From Kribbella kalugense (GTDB taxonomy: Bacteria > Actinomycetota > Actinomycetes > Propionibacteriales > Kribbellaceae): a stretch of 64,000 bases of DNA. How positions within the stretch are numbered: the stretch's first letter is position 1; every line of letters begins with the position of its first letter. Of the stretch, positions 53,525 to 62,651 are shown one piece after another. The notes below the pieces were generated by a model. The model was not told where the DNA came from. It saw only the letters and a program-made list of their open reading frames with translations, and did not search any database. The stretch covers positions 1,054,001 to 1,118,000 of the forward strand of contig NZ_SODF01000001.1 in NCBI RefSeq assembly GCF_004365875.1. The letters run 5' to 3'. Position numbers and translations under genes: made by a program.

Positions 53525-54585
53525 GTGAGCTCCGCGGTCCGGTTCGCATCGTCGGTACTGGATTGATCGGTACGTCGATCGGGCTTGCGCTGGCGCGACT
53601 GGGCGTGGTGGTGGAGCTCGTCGACGGCAACCCGGACAACGCGCTGATGGCCGAGCGGATCGGCGCCGGCTCGCGGCTGGTCCAGATCGAGCCTCAGCTG
53701 GTCGTGGTCGCCGTACCGCCGGATCATGTCGGCGCTGTCGTCGCGGAGCAGCTCAAGCAGACCGATGCGATCGTCACCGACGCGGCCAGCGTGAAGTCGA
53801 AGCCGCTCGCCGACGCGCGGAGCCTGACCGACGACGTGAGCCGGTACGTCGGAAGTCACCCAATGGCAGGCTCCGAGCGGAATGGTCCGCTGGCTGCCCG
53901 AGCGGACCTGTTCGACGGCGCGACCTGGGCGATCACCCCGCACGAGACCAGCACTCCCGAGGCCATCGACCTGGTACGCCGGCTTGCCGAGGCGGCCGGT
54001 GCTCGCACTGTCGAGCTGTCTGTCGAGGACCACGACCTCGGGGTCGCCCGGGTATCGCACCTCCCGCACCTGATGTCGGCGCTCGCTGCCGGCACGCTGG
54101 CCGACGCACCGTCGTCACATCTCCAGCTGTCCGGTCAGGGCGTCCGTGACGTCACCCGGATCGCGGCCGGCGACCCGGCGCTGTGGACGCAGATCGTGTC
54201 CGCGAACTCGGGCGCGCTGACCGGCCTGCTGGAACAGATCCGCGGCGAGCTCGACCGGCTGCTCGTTGCCCTGAGCAAGGAGGAGGCGGCCGACGAACTG
54301 ACCGCGATCCTCGGCCAAGGCGTCTCGGGCGCGGTCCGCGTCCCGGGCAAGCACGGTACGCCGCACATCGACCTGATCACCGTCCTCGTCACGATTCCGG
54401 ACCGACCCGGTCAGCTGGCGAAACTGTTCGCCGACGCGGCCGAGTCCGGCGCCAACGTCGAGGACCTGCGGATCGACCACAGCCCCGGCCGCCCGGTCGG
54501 TGAGGTCGAACTCTCCGTCAAACCGGCCTCCGTCGACCAGTTGGTCGACGTACTGACCGAACGCGGCTGGGTAGTCCACCGGTAG
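53521..54585 (+). CDS. tyrA: Prephenate dehydrogenase TyrA with ACT domain
   Basis: A 354-residue NAD(P)-dependent enzyme making 4-hydroxyphenylpyruvate from prephenate for tyrosine synthesis. The Rossmann motif is VRIVGTGLIGTSIGLALARL, with YVGSHPMAGSERNG and RVSHLPHLMSALAAGTLAD in the catalytic domain. A C-terminal ACT regulatory domain (about 280-354, starting HIDLITVLVTIPDRPGQLAK) suggests feedback by an aromatic amino acid. GTG 53521 overlaps the aroH stop. cmk follows 32 bases downstream. Confidence 0.94.
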   Translation: MSELRGPVRIVGTGLIGTSIGLALARLGVVVELVDGNPDNALMAERIGAGSRLVQIEPQLVVVAVPPDHVGAVVAEQLKQTDAIVTDAASVKSKPLADARSLTDDVSRYVGSHPMAGSERNGPLAARADLFDGATWAITPHETSTPEAIDLVRRLAEAAGARTVELSVEDHDLGVARVSHLPHLMSALAAGTLADAPSSHLQLSGQGVRDVTRIAAGDPALWTQIVSANSGALTGLLEQIRGELDRLLVALSKEEAADELTAILGQGVSGAVRVPGKHGTPHIDLITVLVTIPDRPGQLAKLFADAAESGANVEDLRIDHSPGRPVGEVELSVKPASVDQLVDVLTERGWVVHR

Positions 54586-54617
54586 TTCTGTCCCCGTCCG
54601 AAGGTAATCTTCGGGGC

Positions 54618-55298
54618 ATGATCATCGCTGTGGACGGCCCGAGCGGCTCCGGTAAATCGAGCACCGCCCGCGGAGTCGCCACCCGGCTCGGACTACGGTT
54701 CCTCGACACCGGGGCGACGTACCGCGCGGTGACCTGGTCCGCGGTCGAGCACGGGCTGGATCTGGACGACACCGCGGCGGTCGCGCAGCGGGCCCGGGAC
54801 CTTCGGCTGGAGGTCAGCACCGACCCGGCCCACCAGTTCGTGATCGCCGATGGGACCGACGTCACGGCCGCGATCCGGGAGCCGCGGATCAGCGAGGTGG
54901 TCTCGAAGATCGCCACCAACCTGGACGTCCGCAAAGAGCTGGTCCGGCGGCAGCGCGAGATCATCGACGACGCGCAGCCGACCGGCGGGATCGTGGTCGA
55001 GGGCCGCGACATCGCCACCGTGGTCGCGACCGACGCCGAGCTGAAGGTGCTGCTCACCGCCGACCAGGACGCCCGGATGGCGCGGCGCGGCGCCCAGGTC
55101 AGCTCGTTGACCGCGGAGCAGTTGCGGGACCAGATCGTCCGGCGCGATGCCGACGACTCGACGGTTTCGGAGTTCCAGGTCGCGTCGGACGGCGCGGTCA
55201 CCATCGATTCCACGCATCTGACTCTGGAGGAGGTCATCGACGTCATCAGCAAGCTCGCCAAGGAGGCCGAGACGGTCCCCAGGGGCCGCGAGGCATGA
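54618..55298 (+). CDS. cmk: Cytidylate kinase
   Basis: A 226-residue (d)CMP kinase. The P-loop is IIAVDGPSGSGKSSTARGVA, followed by LRFLDTGATYRAVTW and the CMP-site segment GIVVEGRDIATVV. A TAATCT box ends 7 bases before the ATG, suggesting a leaderless transcript. It overlaps the acyltransferase gene by ATGA and heads the cmk-plsC-der cluster common in actinobacteria. Confidence 0.94.
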   Translation: MIIAVDGPSGSGKSSTARGVATRLGLRFLDTGATYRAVTWSAVEHGLDLDDTAAVAQRARDLRLEVSTDPAHQFVIADGTDVTAAIREPRISEVVSKIATNLDVRKELVRRQREIIDDAQPTGGIVVEGRDIATVVATDAELKVLLTADQDARMARRGAQVSSLTAEQLRDQIVRRDADDSTVSEFQVASDGAVTIDSTHLTLEEVIDVISKLAKEAETVPRGREA

Positions 55299-56035
55299 GG
55301 ACCGAGGTGACCTGGCGCAAGGATCTGCACCGGGAGCCGCCCCGCACCGACGACCTGCGGCCGTTGCCGTACCGGCTCGCGCTCCCCATGCGAGGCATCG
55401 CCAGGCCGTACTTCTACCGGAAGTACAACCTCACCGTGTACCACCAGGACCGGTTCCCGCTGACCGGCCCGCTGCTGATGGCGCCGAACCACCTGAGCCT
55501 GCTGGACGGTCCGCTGCTCGGGGCGATCGCGCCGCGGATGCTGCACCAGCTCGGCAAGATCGAGGTCTTCGGCGGTCTCCAGGGCGCGCTCCTGCGCCGG
55601 GTCGGCCAGATTCCGGTCGATCGGTCGACGTACGACGTCATGGCGGTCCGGCAGTCGATCCAGGTGCTGCGGGACGGCCGGGTGCTGAACATCTACCCCG
55701 AAGGGACCCGCGGCCCGGGTGATTTCGGCCTGATCCGGGGCGGTGTGGCGTATCTGGCGATGGTGACCGGTGCCCCGATCCTGCCGGTCGCGCTGATGGG
55801 GACCAGGCTGCCGGCCGGCGATGTGGAGGGATTCCCGCCGACCGGGAGCCGGATCGACGTGGTGTATGGCGAGCCGTTCTCGGTCGAGCGCGTACCCTTT
55901 CCTAGGAGACATTCCGACGTACAGGCGGTCGCCGACCAGATCGGCGACGTGTTGCGCGCCCATGTGAAGGCGGCCGTCGAAGAAACCGGCCACCCTCTTC
56001 CGGGCTGGCGAGACCAGAAGGACCTTGATGACTGA
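55295..56035 (+). CDS. 1-acyl-sn-glycerol-3-phosphate acyltransferase-like protein
   Basis: A 246-residue PlsC-family acyltransferase of phospholipid synthesis. The catalytic motif is the His-x4-Asp in [11 protein letters not shown] and the substrate-binding motif is [14 protein letters not shown]. There is little membrane sequence, so it is peripheral or single-anchored. Its ATG overlaps the cmk stop, and its end overlaps the der start by 8 bases. Confidence 0.88.
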   Translation: MRTEVTWRKDLHREPPRTDDLRPLPYRLALPMRGIARPYFYRKYNLTVYHQDRFPLTGPLLMAPNHLSLLDGPLLGAIAPRMLHQLGKIEVFGGLQGALLRRVGQIPVDRSTYDVMAVRQSIQVLRDGRVLNIYPEGTRGPGDFGLIRGGVAYLAMVTGAPILPVALMGTRLPAGDVEGFPPTGSRIDVVYGEPFSVERVPFPRRHSDVQAVADQIGDVLRAHVKAAVEETGHPLPGWRDQKDLDD

Positions 56036-57395
56036 CCTGCCCACCGATGTACCGACGCACGACCGTGCGGACACCGGGCCGCTGCCCGTCCTCGCGATCG
56101 TCGGACGGCCGAACGTGGGCAAGTCCACGCTGGTCAACCGCATCATCGGCCGCCGTGAGGCGGTCGTGGAGGACACCCCGGGTGTGACCCGGGACCGGGT
56201 GTCGTACGACGCCAACTGGGCCGGCCGCGAGTTCACCGTCGTGGACACCGGCGGCTGGGACCCGGACGCGGTCGGCATGGCCGCCCTGGTCGCGGCGCAG
56301 GCCGAGGTCGCGATCAACCTGGCCGACGCGGTGCTGTTCGTGGTCGACGCTGTGGTCGGCATCACCGACGCCGACGAGGCCGTCGTGCGGGTACTGCGGA
56401 AGTCCGGCAAGCCGGTCGTGCTCGCGGCGAACAAGGTCGACGACCAGCGGATCGAGTCCGAGGCGATGAACCTGTGGGGCCTCGGCATCGGCGAGCCGTT
56501 CCCGATCTCCGCGATGCACGGCCGCGGTACGGGCGACATGCTGGACGCCATCCTCGCGGCGCTTCCGGAGGCGCCGGCTGAGCGCGACGGCGAGATCGGC
56601 GGGCCGCGGCGGGTCGCGATCGTCGGCAAGCCGAACGTCGGCAAGTCCTCGTTGCTGAACAAGGTCGCCAAGGAGGACCGGGTCGTCGTCAGCGACGTCG
56701 CCGGCACCACGGTCGACCCGGTCGACGAGCTGATCACCTTGGCAGGCAAGGAGTGGCGGTTCATCGACACCGCCGGCATCCGGCGCAAGGTGAAGAACGT
56801 CCAGGGCCACGAGTACTACGCCTCGCTGCGGACCAACGCGGCCATCGATCGGGCCGAGGTCGTCGTGGTCGTGATCGACTCCTCGGAGTCGATGACCGAG
56901 CAGGACCTGCGGATCATGAACGCGGTCGAGGAGGCCGGCAAGGCGCTGGTGATCGCGTACAACAAGTGGGACCTGATGGACGACGAGCGGCGCTACTACC
57001 TGGAGCGCGAGATCGACCGCGACCTGGTGCAGTTCCGCTGGGCGCCACGGGTGAACATCAGCGCCCTGACCGGCTGGCACATGGACAAGCTGGTGCCCGC
57101 CATCGAGGCGGCTCTGGACGGTTGGCAGACCCGCGTCCCGACCGGCCAGCTGAACGCGTTCCTCGGCCGCCTGGTCGCCGCCCACCCGCACCCGGTCCGC
57201 TCCGGCAAACAGCCGAAGATCCTGTTCGGCACGCAGGCCACCACGATGCCGCCGACCTTCGCGATCTTCACCTCCGGCCAGATCGAGGCGTCGTACCAGC
57301 GCTTCATCGAACGCCGCCTGCGTGAGGACTTCGGCTTCGTCGGCAGCCCCATCCACGTCCAGATCCGGGCCCGTCAGAAGAACAAGAAACGCTGA
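56028..57395 (+). CDS. der: Ribosome-associated GTPase Der (EngA)
   Basis: A 455-residue double GTPase needed for 50S ribosome assembly. G1 motifs are GRPNVGKST and GKPNVGKSS, and G3 motifs are DTGG and DTAG. G4 motifs are NKVD and NKWD. The C-terminal KH-like domain ends in a basic tail (RARQKNKKR). I chose ATG 56028 over the TTG one codon earlier; AGAAGGA lies upstream. tRNA-Pro follows 71 bases after its stop. Confidence 0.95.
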   Translation: MTDLPTDVPTHDRADTGPLPVLAIVGRPNVGKSTLVNRIIGRREAVVEDTPGVTRDRVSYDANWAGREFTVVDTGGWDPDAVGMAALVAAQAEVAINLADAVLFVVDAVVGITDADEAVVRVLRKSGKPVVLAANKVDDQRIESEAMNLWGLGIGEPFPISAMHGRGTGDMLDAILAALPEAPAERDGEIGGPRRVAIVGKPNVGKSSLLNKVAKEDRVVVSDVAGTTVDPVDELITLAGKEWRFIDTAGIRRKVKNVQGHEYYASLRTNAAIDRAEVVVVVIDSSESMTEQDLRIMNAVEEAGKALVIAYNKWDLMDDERRYYLEREIDRDLVQFRWAPRVNISALTGWHMDKLVPAIEAALDGWQTRVPTGQLNAFLGRLVAAHPHPVRSGKQPKILFGTQATTMPPTFAIFTSGQIEASYQRFIERRLREDFGFVGSPIHVQIRARQKNKKR

Positions 57396-57466
57396 CCGGG
57401 TGCTGGTCGGAGCGCTCCCTGGGATGGGGTAAGGTTTACTCCGCTCGATCCTCTGGGAGCGAGTGG

Positions 57467-57540
57467 CGGGCTGTGGCGTAGATTGGTAACGCGTCCGGCT
57501 GGGGGCCGGAAGATCGCAGGTTCAAATCCTGTCAGCCCGA
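57467..57540 (+). tRNA. tRNA-Pro(GGG)
   Basis: A complete cloverleaf. The 7-bp acceptor is CGGGCTG with CAGCCCG, the D arm is GCGT/ACGC with TGG, the anticodon stem is TCCGG/CCGGA, and the loop is CTGGGGG with anticodon GGG at 57501-57503. The T arm is GCAGG-TTCAAAT-CCTGT, and the discriminator base is A. The CCA end is not encoded. The C1-G72 pair and A73 fit proline. Confidence 0.95.
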
Positions 57541-57546
57541 CCGTAA

Positions 57547-57579
57547 AAGAGGGGCACCGACTCAGTCGGTGCCCCTCTT
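57547..57579. terminator. Terminator between tRNA-Pro and the MMPL gene
   Basis: A 16-bp palindromic stem (57547-57562 with 57564-57579, tight central turn) starts 6 bases after the tRNA and ends 6 bases before the stop of the convergent MMPL gene, so it can serve both. Confidence 0.85.
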
Positions 57580-57585
57580 CAGGTT

Positions 57586-59760
57586 CTAGCGGACGCCGGC
57601 CAACTCCTTCTCTTCCGGCTCCTCGTCGACACGAAGAGACTCGCCTTCGATGTCGACGCGCGGGGTGAGGCGGTCCAGCCACTTGGGGAACCACCAGGCC
57701 CGGTCGCCCAGCAGGCTGAGGATGGCGGGCACCAGCGTCATCCGGACCACGAAGGCGTCGATCAGTACGCCGATGGTCAGGCCGAAGCCGATCGCCTTGA
57801 TGACCGGGTCGTCGACCAGGATGAAGCCGGCGAAGACCGACGCCATGATGAGGGCGGCGGCGGTGACGACGCGGGCGCCGTGGCCGAGGCCCTGGACGGT
57901 GGCGTCGTTCGCGTGCCGCCCGCGGACGAACTCCTCCCGGACCCGGGACACGATGAAGACCTCGTAGTCCATCGCGAGCCCGAACAGGATGCCCATCATG
58001 ATGATCGGCAGGAAGCTGACCAGCGGACCGGGGGAGTCGATCCCGACCAGCTTCGCCAGGTGACCCTGCTGGAACACCGCGACCGTGATCCCGAACGTCG
58101 CGCCGATCGTCAGTACGAACCCGAGCGTCGCCTTCAACGGCACCAGGATCGACCGGAACGCCAGCAGCAACAGCAGGAACGATAGCCCGATGACAAGGAA
58201 CAGGTACGTCGGCAACGCGCTGGACAGCTTGTTCGACACGTCGATCCCGACCGCCGTGTTGCCGGTCACGGAGATGCTCGTGTCGCCCGTGGCCAGCGGC
58301 TTGACCGCGGTCCGCAGGTTCTTGACCAGATCAGAGGTCTGCTCGCTGGCCGGCCCGCTCTTCGGGATCACCTGCAGCAACCGCGTAGTACCGTCCTTGC
58401 TCGCCGCGGCCGGCTGTGCAGCGACCACATCGGGAAGGCCCTGCGCCTTGCCCAGCACCTGCTGTGCGAGTGCGGTCGAGGTCGCCGGGTCGTTGCTCTG
58501 CACAACAACCACCAGCGGTCCGCTCGCGCCCGGTCCGAAGGCGGCGGCCGTCAGGTCGTACGCGACGCGCTGGTTGGTACCGGCCGCGGCCGACGCGCCG
58601 TCCGGCAACGCCAGCTGCATGTCCTTCACCGGGATCGCCAGGAAGCCGAGCCCAAGGATGCCGACAGCAACGATCGGCACGCGGAACCGCGTCACCAACC
58701 GGCCCCAGCGGAAACCGAACCCCTCCTTGTGCACCGCCGCGGTCGGCGACTTCCGGATCTTCCGCGGCAGCACCCGATTCCCGACGAACCCGAGCATCGC
58801 CGGCAGCAGCGTCAACGCGACCAGTACTGCGGTCAGCACCGTCGCCGCAGCCGCAAGCCCCATCGCGGTCAGGAACGGAACTCCGACCACCGACAGCCCG
58901 GCCAGCGCGATCACGACGGTCGCGCCGGCGAACAGCACCGCCGACCCAGCCGTCGCGGTTGCCCGAGCCACGGACTCTTCCGGATCCATCCCCTCAGCCA
59001 GCTGCGTCCGGTGCCGCGAGCTGATGAACAACGAGTAGTCGATCCCCACTGCAAGGCCAAGCATCAACGCCAGGATCGGTGCCGTCGACGACACATCGGT
59101 GAAGGCCGTGACGATGAACAACCCGGCCATCCCGGCGAGTACGCCGAGCAGCGCCGTGACCAGCGTCATCCCGGCAGCGACCAAGGACCCGAACGTGACC
59201 ACCAGTACGACGGCGGCCACCGCGACACCGAGGATCTCGGTCGCCCCGATCTCCGGTACGCCGGCCTTGATCTGCCCGCCCGGAACGACCTGGAGATCAC
59301 CCGAGCTGAGTCCGCTCAAACCGTCGTACCCGTCGACGCTCTCGTGCGAGAGCTCGTCGGCCGGCTTGTCGAACTGGACGCTGATCAACCCCGTCCTACC
59401 GTCCGGGCTGATCGCCTTGCTGGTGAATGGGTCGACGGCCGCGATCACCTCAGGGACCTTGGCGACCTTGGCGACTGTCACGCCGACCGCGGCCTTCACC
59501 GTCGGGTCGGCGAGCGTCTTGCCGTCGGGCGCCTTCACCACGACAGTCGAGGACGCGCCGCTCGCGGCCGGCAGCTCCTGCTTGAGCGCGTCGAGCGCGC
59601 GCTGCGACTCGGTGCCCGGGATCGAGAACGTGTTCGCGGTCTTGCCGCCCAGGGTGAGCGCGCCGACGCCCAGCAGGACGAGGAACAGCGCCCACACGGC
59701 GGCCACGAGCCGCCTGCGCTGGTAGGAGAACCGGCCGAGCCGGTACAGCAGATTGGCCAT
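57586..59760 (-). CDS. MMPL-family RND-type exporter
   Basis: A 724-residue polytopic transporter of the MMPL/RND superfamily. It opens MANLLYRLGRFSYQRRRLVA. Twelve hydrophobic helices are arranged in two blocks, each preceded by a large extracytoplasmic loop. Proton-relay-type segments are AVGIDYSLFISSRHRTQL and AMDYEVFIVSRVREEF. Mycobacterial relatives export lipids; the cargo here is unknown. ATG 59760 gives the family start; an alternative lies four codons upstream. It follows the TetR gene by 88 bases on the same strand, so TetR control is likely. Confidence 0.92.
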   Translation of the reverse strand: MANLLYRLGRFSYQRRRLVAAVWALFLVLLGVGALTLGGKTANTFSIPGTESQRALDALKQELPAASGASSTVVVKAPDGKTLADPTVKAAVGVTVAKVAKVPEVIAAVDPFTSKAISPDGRTGLISVQFDKPADELSHESVDGYDGLSGLSSGDLQVVPGGQIKAGVPEIGATEILGVAVAAVVLVVTFGSLVAAGMTLVTALLGVLAGMAGLFIVTAFTDVSSTAPILALMLGLAVGIDYSLFISSRHRTQLAEGMDPEESVARATATAGSAVLFAGATVVIALAGLSVVGVPFLTAMGLAAAATVLTAVLVALTLLPAMLGFVGNRVLPRKIRKSPTAAVHKEGFGFRWGRLVTRFRVPIVAVGILGLGFLAIPVKDMQLALPDGASAAAGTNQRVAYDLTAAAFGPGASGPLVVVVQSNDPATSTALAQQVLGKAQGLPDVVAAQPAAASKDGTTRLLQVIPKSGPASEQTSDLVKNLRTAVKPLATGDTSISVTGNTAVGIDVSNKLSSALPTYLFLVIGLSFLLLLLAFRSILVPLKATLGFVLTIGATFGITVAVFQQGHLAKLVGIDSPGPLVSFLPIIMMGILFGLAMDYEVFIVSRVREEFVRGRHANDATVQGLGHGARVVTAAALIMASVFAGFILVDDPVIKAIGFGLTIGVLIDAFVVRMTLVPAILSLLGDRAWWFPKWLDRLTPRVDIEGESLRVDEEPEEKELAGVR

Positions 59761-59848
59761 CGCGAAGTGCATCCGTTCGGGTCGGTACGGCGTACGGGCA
59801 AGGTTGATCGTCCGCCGGCGGCGGAGGGCGGGTTGCAGGTCTCAGGGC

Positions 59849-60409
59849 TCAGCCGCGGCGGAGGAGTCTCCGGAGGGCGATGTCGCAGAGTCTTCGGAGT
59901 TCGTCGTCGGTGCGCTCGCCGGAGTGCCGGCACTCGCCGAGCAGACCGTTGATCGCGAACTTCGCCAGGTCGTGCTCGAGCGGGTCGTCGGACCCGGCCA
60001 TGTACTGCGTCAGTTGCATACCGTCGGTGACGAGCTTCCCGACCTCGGGCATCTGCTCGATCACGGGGAGGATGTCCTGGAGCACGTCGACGACGCCGCG
60101 GTGCTCGACGGCGAGATCGATGAAGCTCTGGATGGCGAGCTCCTGTGCATCGGCCCGGGACAGCTCGGCGGCGGCTTTGACGAGCTCGGCCACGTCGGCG
60201 GCGGCGGGCTCGAGTACGGCTGCCAGCACGGCCGGCTTGCCGCTGAAGTGGTACAGCACCGTCGCCTTCGAGCAGCCGGCCGCGGTCGCGATGTCCTGGA
60301 GCGAGGTCGCGTTGTAGCCGCGGGCCTGGAACAGGTCCATCGCCTGCCGCACGATCTCGCGTCTGGTCCGCTCCCGGGCGGGGGTGGTGACTGGGCTGGT
60401 ACCTGGCAT
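59849..60409 (-). CDS. TetR-family transcriptional regulator
   Basis: A 186-residue repressor. The helix-turn-helix is TRREIVRQAMDLFQARGYNA with TSLQDIATAAGCSKATVLYH, followed by an all-helical ligand domain. ATG 60409 (MPGTSPVTTPARERT) is preferred; the open frame extends through the operator. The gene sits directly upstream of the MMPL exporter, and a paired palindrome lies in front of it, indicating autoregulation and control of the exporter. Confidence 0.9.
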   Translation of the reverse strand: MPGTSPVTTPARERTRREIVRQAMDLFQARGYNATSLQDIATAAGCSKATVLYHFSGKPAVLAAVLEPAAADVAELVKAAAELSRADAQELAIQSFIDLAVEHRGVVDVLQDILPVIEQMPEVGKLVTDGMQLTQYMAGSDDPLEHDLAKFAINGLLGECRHSGERTDDELRRLCDIALRRLLRRG

Positions 60410-60421
60410 GTCAGCATCTTG

Positions 60422-60458
60422 CCTGACCGATCGGCCAGTTTTCAACCGATCGGTCAGG
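60422..60458. promoter_or_regulatory. TetR operator, two inverted 13-base arms
   Basis: CCTGACCGATCGG (60422-60434) and its exact reverse complement CCGATCGGTCAGG (60446-60458) flank an 11-base spacer. Each arm also contains the near-palindrome ACCGATCGG seen in many TetR operators. The element lies 12 bases upstream of the tetR ATG. Confidence 0.8.
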
Positions 60459-60527
60459 ATTGTGGTCCGCTTCACGCCGTGGCCGTGCCTTGATTGCGGT
60501 GTAATGATGTAATTCAGGAGGCGCGAG

Positions 60528-61472
60528 ATGGCCGAAGAGATTGCTGGGGACGATGTCCTCGACGCCTACTCCCGAGTGGTCTCGGGAGTGGCGGAACACC
60601 TGATCCCGCGGGTCGCGAGCCTGCGGATCCACAGCCGGCGCGGCGACTCGTCCGGCTCGGCCGTGGTGCTGACCGGCGACGGGCACCTGCTCACGAACGC
60701 CCACGTGGTCGGCGACGGTTCGGAAGCCTCGGCGGAGTTCGCCGACGGTACGACGGCACAGGCCCGGGTGATCGGAGTCGACCGGCTGTCCGATCTCGCC
60801 GTACTGCGGGCCGACCGGGAGATCCCGGATCCGCCGGAGTACGGCGACGCCGACCTGTTGAAGGTCGGGAACCTGGTGGTTGCCGTGGGCAACCCACTGG
60901 GACTGGCCGGGAGCGTGACGGCCGGCGTGGTCAGCGCCCTCGGCCGTTCGTTGCCGGTCCGTAGTGGCTCGGCCCAACGAATCATCGAGGACGTCATCCA
61001 GACCGACGCCGCGCTGAACCCGGGCAACTCCGGGGGAGCGCTGGCCGACGGCAACGGCCGGGTGATCGGCATCAACACCGCGGTCGCCGGGGTCGGTCTC
61101 GGGCTGGCCGTCCCGATGAATCCGACGACCCGCCGGATCATTTACTCGCTACTACATGACGGCCGGGTGCGCCGTGCGTACCTGGGTCTCGTCACCACGC
61201 CCGCACCGCTGCATCCAGCGCTCGCCCAACGCTTCGATCAACGCACGGCTCTCCGGGTCGTCGAGGTGATCCCGGCCAGCCCGGCCGCCGCCGCGGGCCT
61301 TCGCCAGGGCGACCTGGTGCTCGCGGTGAACGGCGTACCGCTCCGCGACGCCCAGTCCCTGCAGCGTCAGCTCTTCGAGGACTCGATCGCCCGCCGGACC
61401 GAGGTGACGGCAATCCGCAACAACGCCCTCGTCGACGTGATCGCCTACCCGGCCGAGCTCACCGACCGCTGA
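60528..61472 (+). CDS. HtrA-like serine protease with PDZ domain, no membrane anchor
   Basis: A 314-residue S1C protease. The catalytic triad is His59 (LLTNAHVVGD), Asp89 (RLSDLAVLR) and Ser168 (LNPGNSGGAL). A single PDZ domain occupies about 205-305 (HPALAQRFDQRTALRVVEVI and following). No signal peptide or membrane helix precedes the protease domain, which in most HtrA proteins is exported; this one appears cytoplasmic. AGGAGG lies 6 bases before the ATG. Its 3' end overlaps the convergent GNAT gene by 14 bases. Confidence 0.9.
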   Translation: MAEEIAGDDVLDAYSRVVSGVAEHLIPRVASLRIHSRRGDSSGSAVVLTGDGHLLTNAHVVGDGSEASAEFADGTTAQARVIGVDRLSDLAVLRADREIPDPPEYGDADLLKVGNLVVAVGNPLGLAGSVTAGVVSALGRSLPVRSGSAQRIIEDVIQTDAALNPGNSGGALADGNGRVIGINTAVAGVGLGLAVPMNPTTRRIIYSLLHDGRVRRAYLGLVTTPAPLHPALAQRFDQRTALRVVEVIPASPAAAAGLRQGDLVLAVNGVPLRDAQSLQRQLFEDSIARRTEVTAIRNNALVDVIAYPAELTDR

Positions 61473-62001
61473 GGTCTGCACGGAGGAGTGCGCAGGTGCC
61501 GGGCTTCAGCGGGGCGCCGGGGAAGGTGAAGTCGCGGGTGACTTCGGTGAAGTCGGACGACTGGTGGAGGTCGCGGATCGCGCCGTTCTCGAGGTTGGCG
61601 AAGTAGTAGATTTCGTCGGCGCGTTCGGCGGTCCAGCGCATCCGCTCACCGGTGAGGAGCTCGCCGATGCCGTGGCGGCGCCAGTCCTTCGAGACGATCA
61701 GGCCGATGAGGTAGTAGCCGGTCGGTGCCGTGTTGGGCGGGTCGGTGGGGGAGAGCTCGTGGTGGATCACGGCGGCGTACCCGATGACCTGATCGTCGAC
61801 GCAGGCGACGACCGTGTAGCGGTCGGGATTCTGGAGATCGGCCACGAGCCGCTCCCGGCGCGCGGCCGCGGGTCCGCCGGTACGCGTGACGATCAGCTCT
61901 GCACAGGCGTCCAGATCCTCATCCCGCGCGGGCCGCACCTCCACCGTCGTACTGAGTTCCTGACGGGCGGCATCCGGCCGATAGTCGGCGAAGTTACTCA
62001 T
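61459..62001 (-). CDS. GNAT-family N-acetyltransferase
   Basis: A 180-residue acetyl-CoA-dependent transferase. The acetyl-CoA site is YYLIGLIVSKDWRRHGIGEL, followed by ADEIYYFANLENGAIRDLHQ. ATG 62001 (MSNFADYRPDAARQ) is preferred over GTG 62007. The acceptor is unknown. It is convergent with the HtrA-like gene and divergent from the TPR gene, with 23 bases between starts. Confidence 0.87.
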   Translation of the reverse strand: MSNFADYRPDAARQELSTTVEVRPARDEDLDACAELIVTRTGGPAAARRERLVADLQNPDRYTVVACVDDQVIGYAAVIHHELSPTDPPNTAPTGYYLIGLIVSKDWRRHGIGELLTGERMRWTAERADEIYYFANLENGAIRDLHQSSDFTEVTRDFTFPGAPLKPGTCALLRADLSGR

Positions 62002-62024
62002 CCCCACACCCTAAGATCAACCGG

Positions 62025-62651
62025 GTGAACGACAGGGTGCAGGAGCTATACGAGCGAGCAGTCTTCAACGGCGAGTACGACGGTTTGGCGGAAGCCGACC
62101 GTACGCTGGACGCGATCGAAGCCGACCTCCTGCTGCAGCGCGGTCGCATCATGCACTGTCGCTTCCTCGACTCCCGAGTGGAGAACCCGGACGAGCTGCC
62201 GGCCTTCGAGCGAGCCGCCGAGCTGTACCGCACGGTGGGCAATGAGCGCGGCGAGGCCGAGGCGGAGTTCTGGATCGGCTGCTTCCACCAGGTCGTCCGC
62301 GACGACAACCCGGTGGCCGTCCCCTTCCTCACCGCGGCGGCCGACCTCGCCCGCAAGACCGACGACCAGCTCACGCTGTCTTATGCGCTCCGCCACCTCG
62401 GCATCGCGGCACACGTCGCGGGGGAGTACGACGACGCCCGCGCTCTCCTCGAGGAGTCCACCGCGCTCCGCCGTACGCTCGGCTTCACCGCGGGAGTCGC
62501 CGCGAACCTGGTCGGGCTGATCTACCTGGCGATCGCCCAGGGCCGGACTGCCGACGCCCGCGCCTTGGCCGACGAAGCATCCACCCTGGCAGCGTCAGCC
62601 GGAGCGTCCTCAATCATCGCCCAGATAGACGCCGCCCGCGCCCGCATCTAG
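62025..62651 (+). CDS. Tetratricopeptide-repeat-like protein
   Basis: A 208-residue all-helical protein. Repeats with the TPR spacing are visible, for example AFERAAELYRTVGNERGEAE, HLGIAAHVAGEYDDARALLE and NLVGLIYLAIAQGRTADARA. These modules bind partner proteins; no enzyme domain is present. It starts at GTG. Its end overlaps the convergent Imm7 gene by 42 bases, an unusually long overlap, so one of the two stops may be read through less than annotated. Confidence 0.75.
   Translation: MNDRVQELYERAVFNGEYDGLAEADRTLDAIEADLLLQRGRIMHCRFLDSRVENPDELPAFERAAELYRTVGNERGEAEAEFWIGCFHQVVRDDNPVAVPFLTAAADLARKTDDQLTLSYALRHLGIAAHVAGEYDDARALLEESTALRRTLGFTAGVAANLVGLIYLAIAQGRTADARALADEASTLAASAGASSIIAQIDAARARI

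Noticed and set aside
54518-56788. 756-codon open frame on the minus strand
   Set aside because: Antisense to cmk, plsC and der; Ser/Thr/Arg-rich translation typical of reverse-strand shadows.
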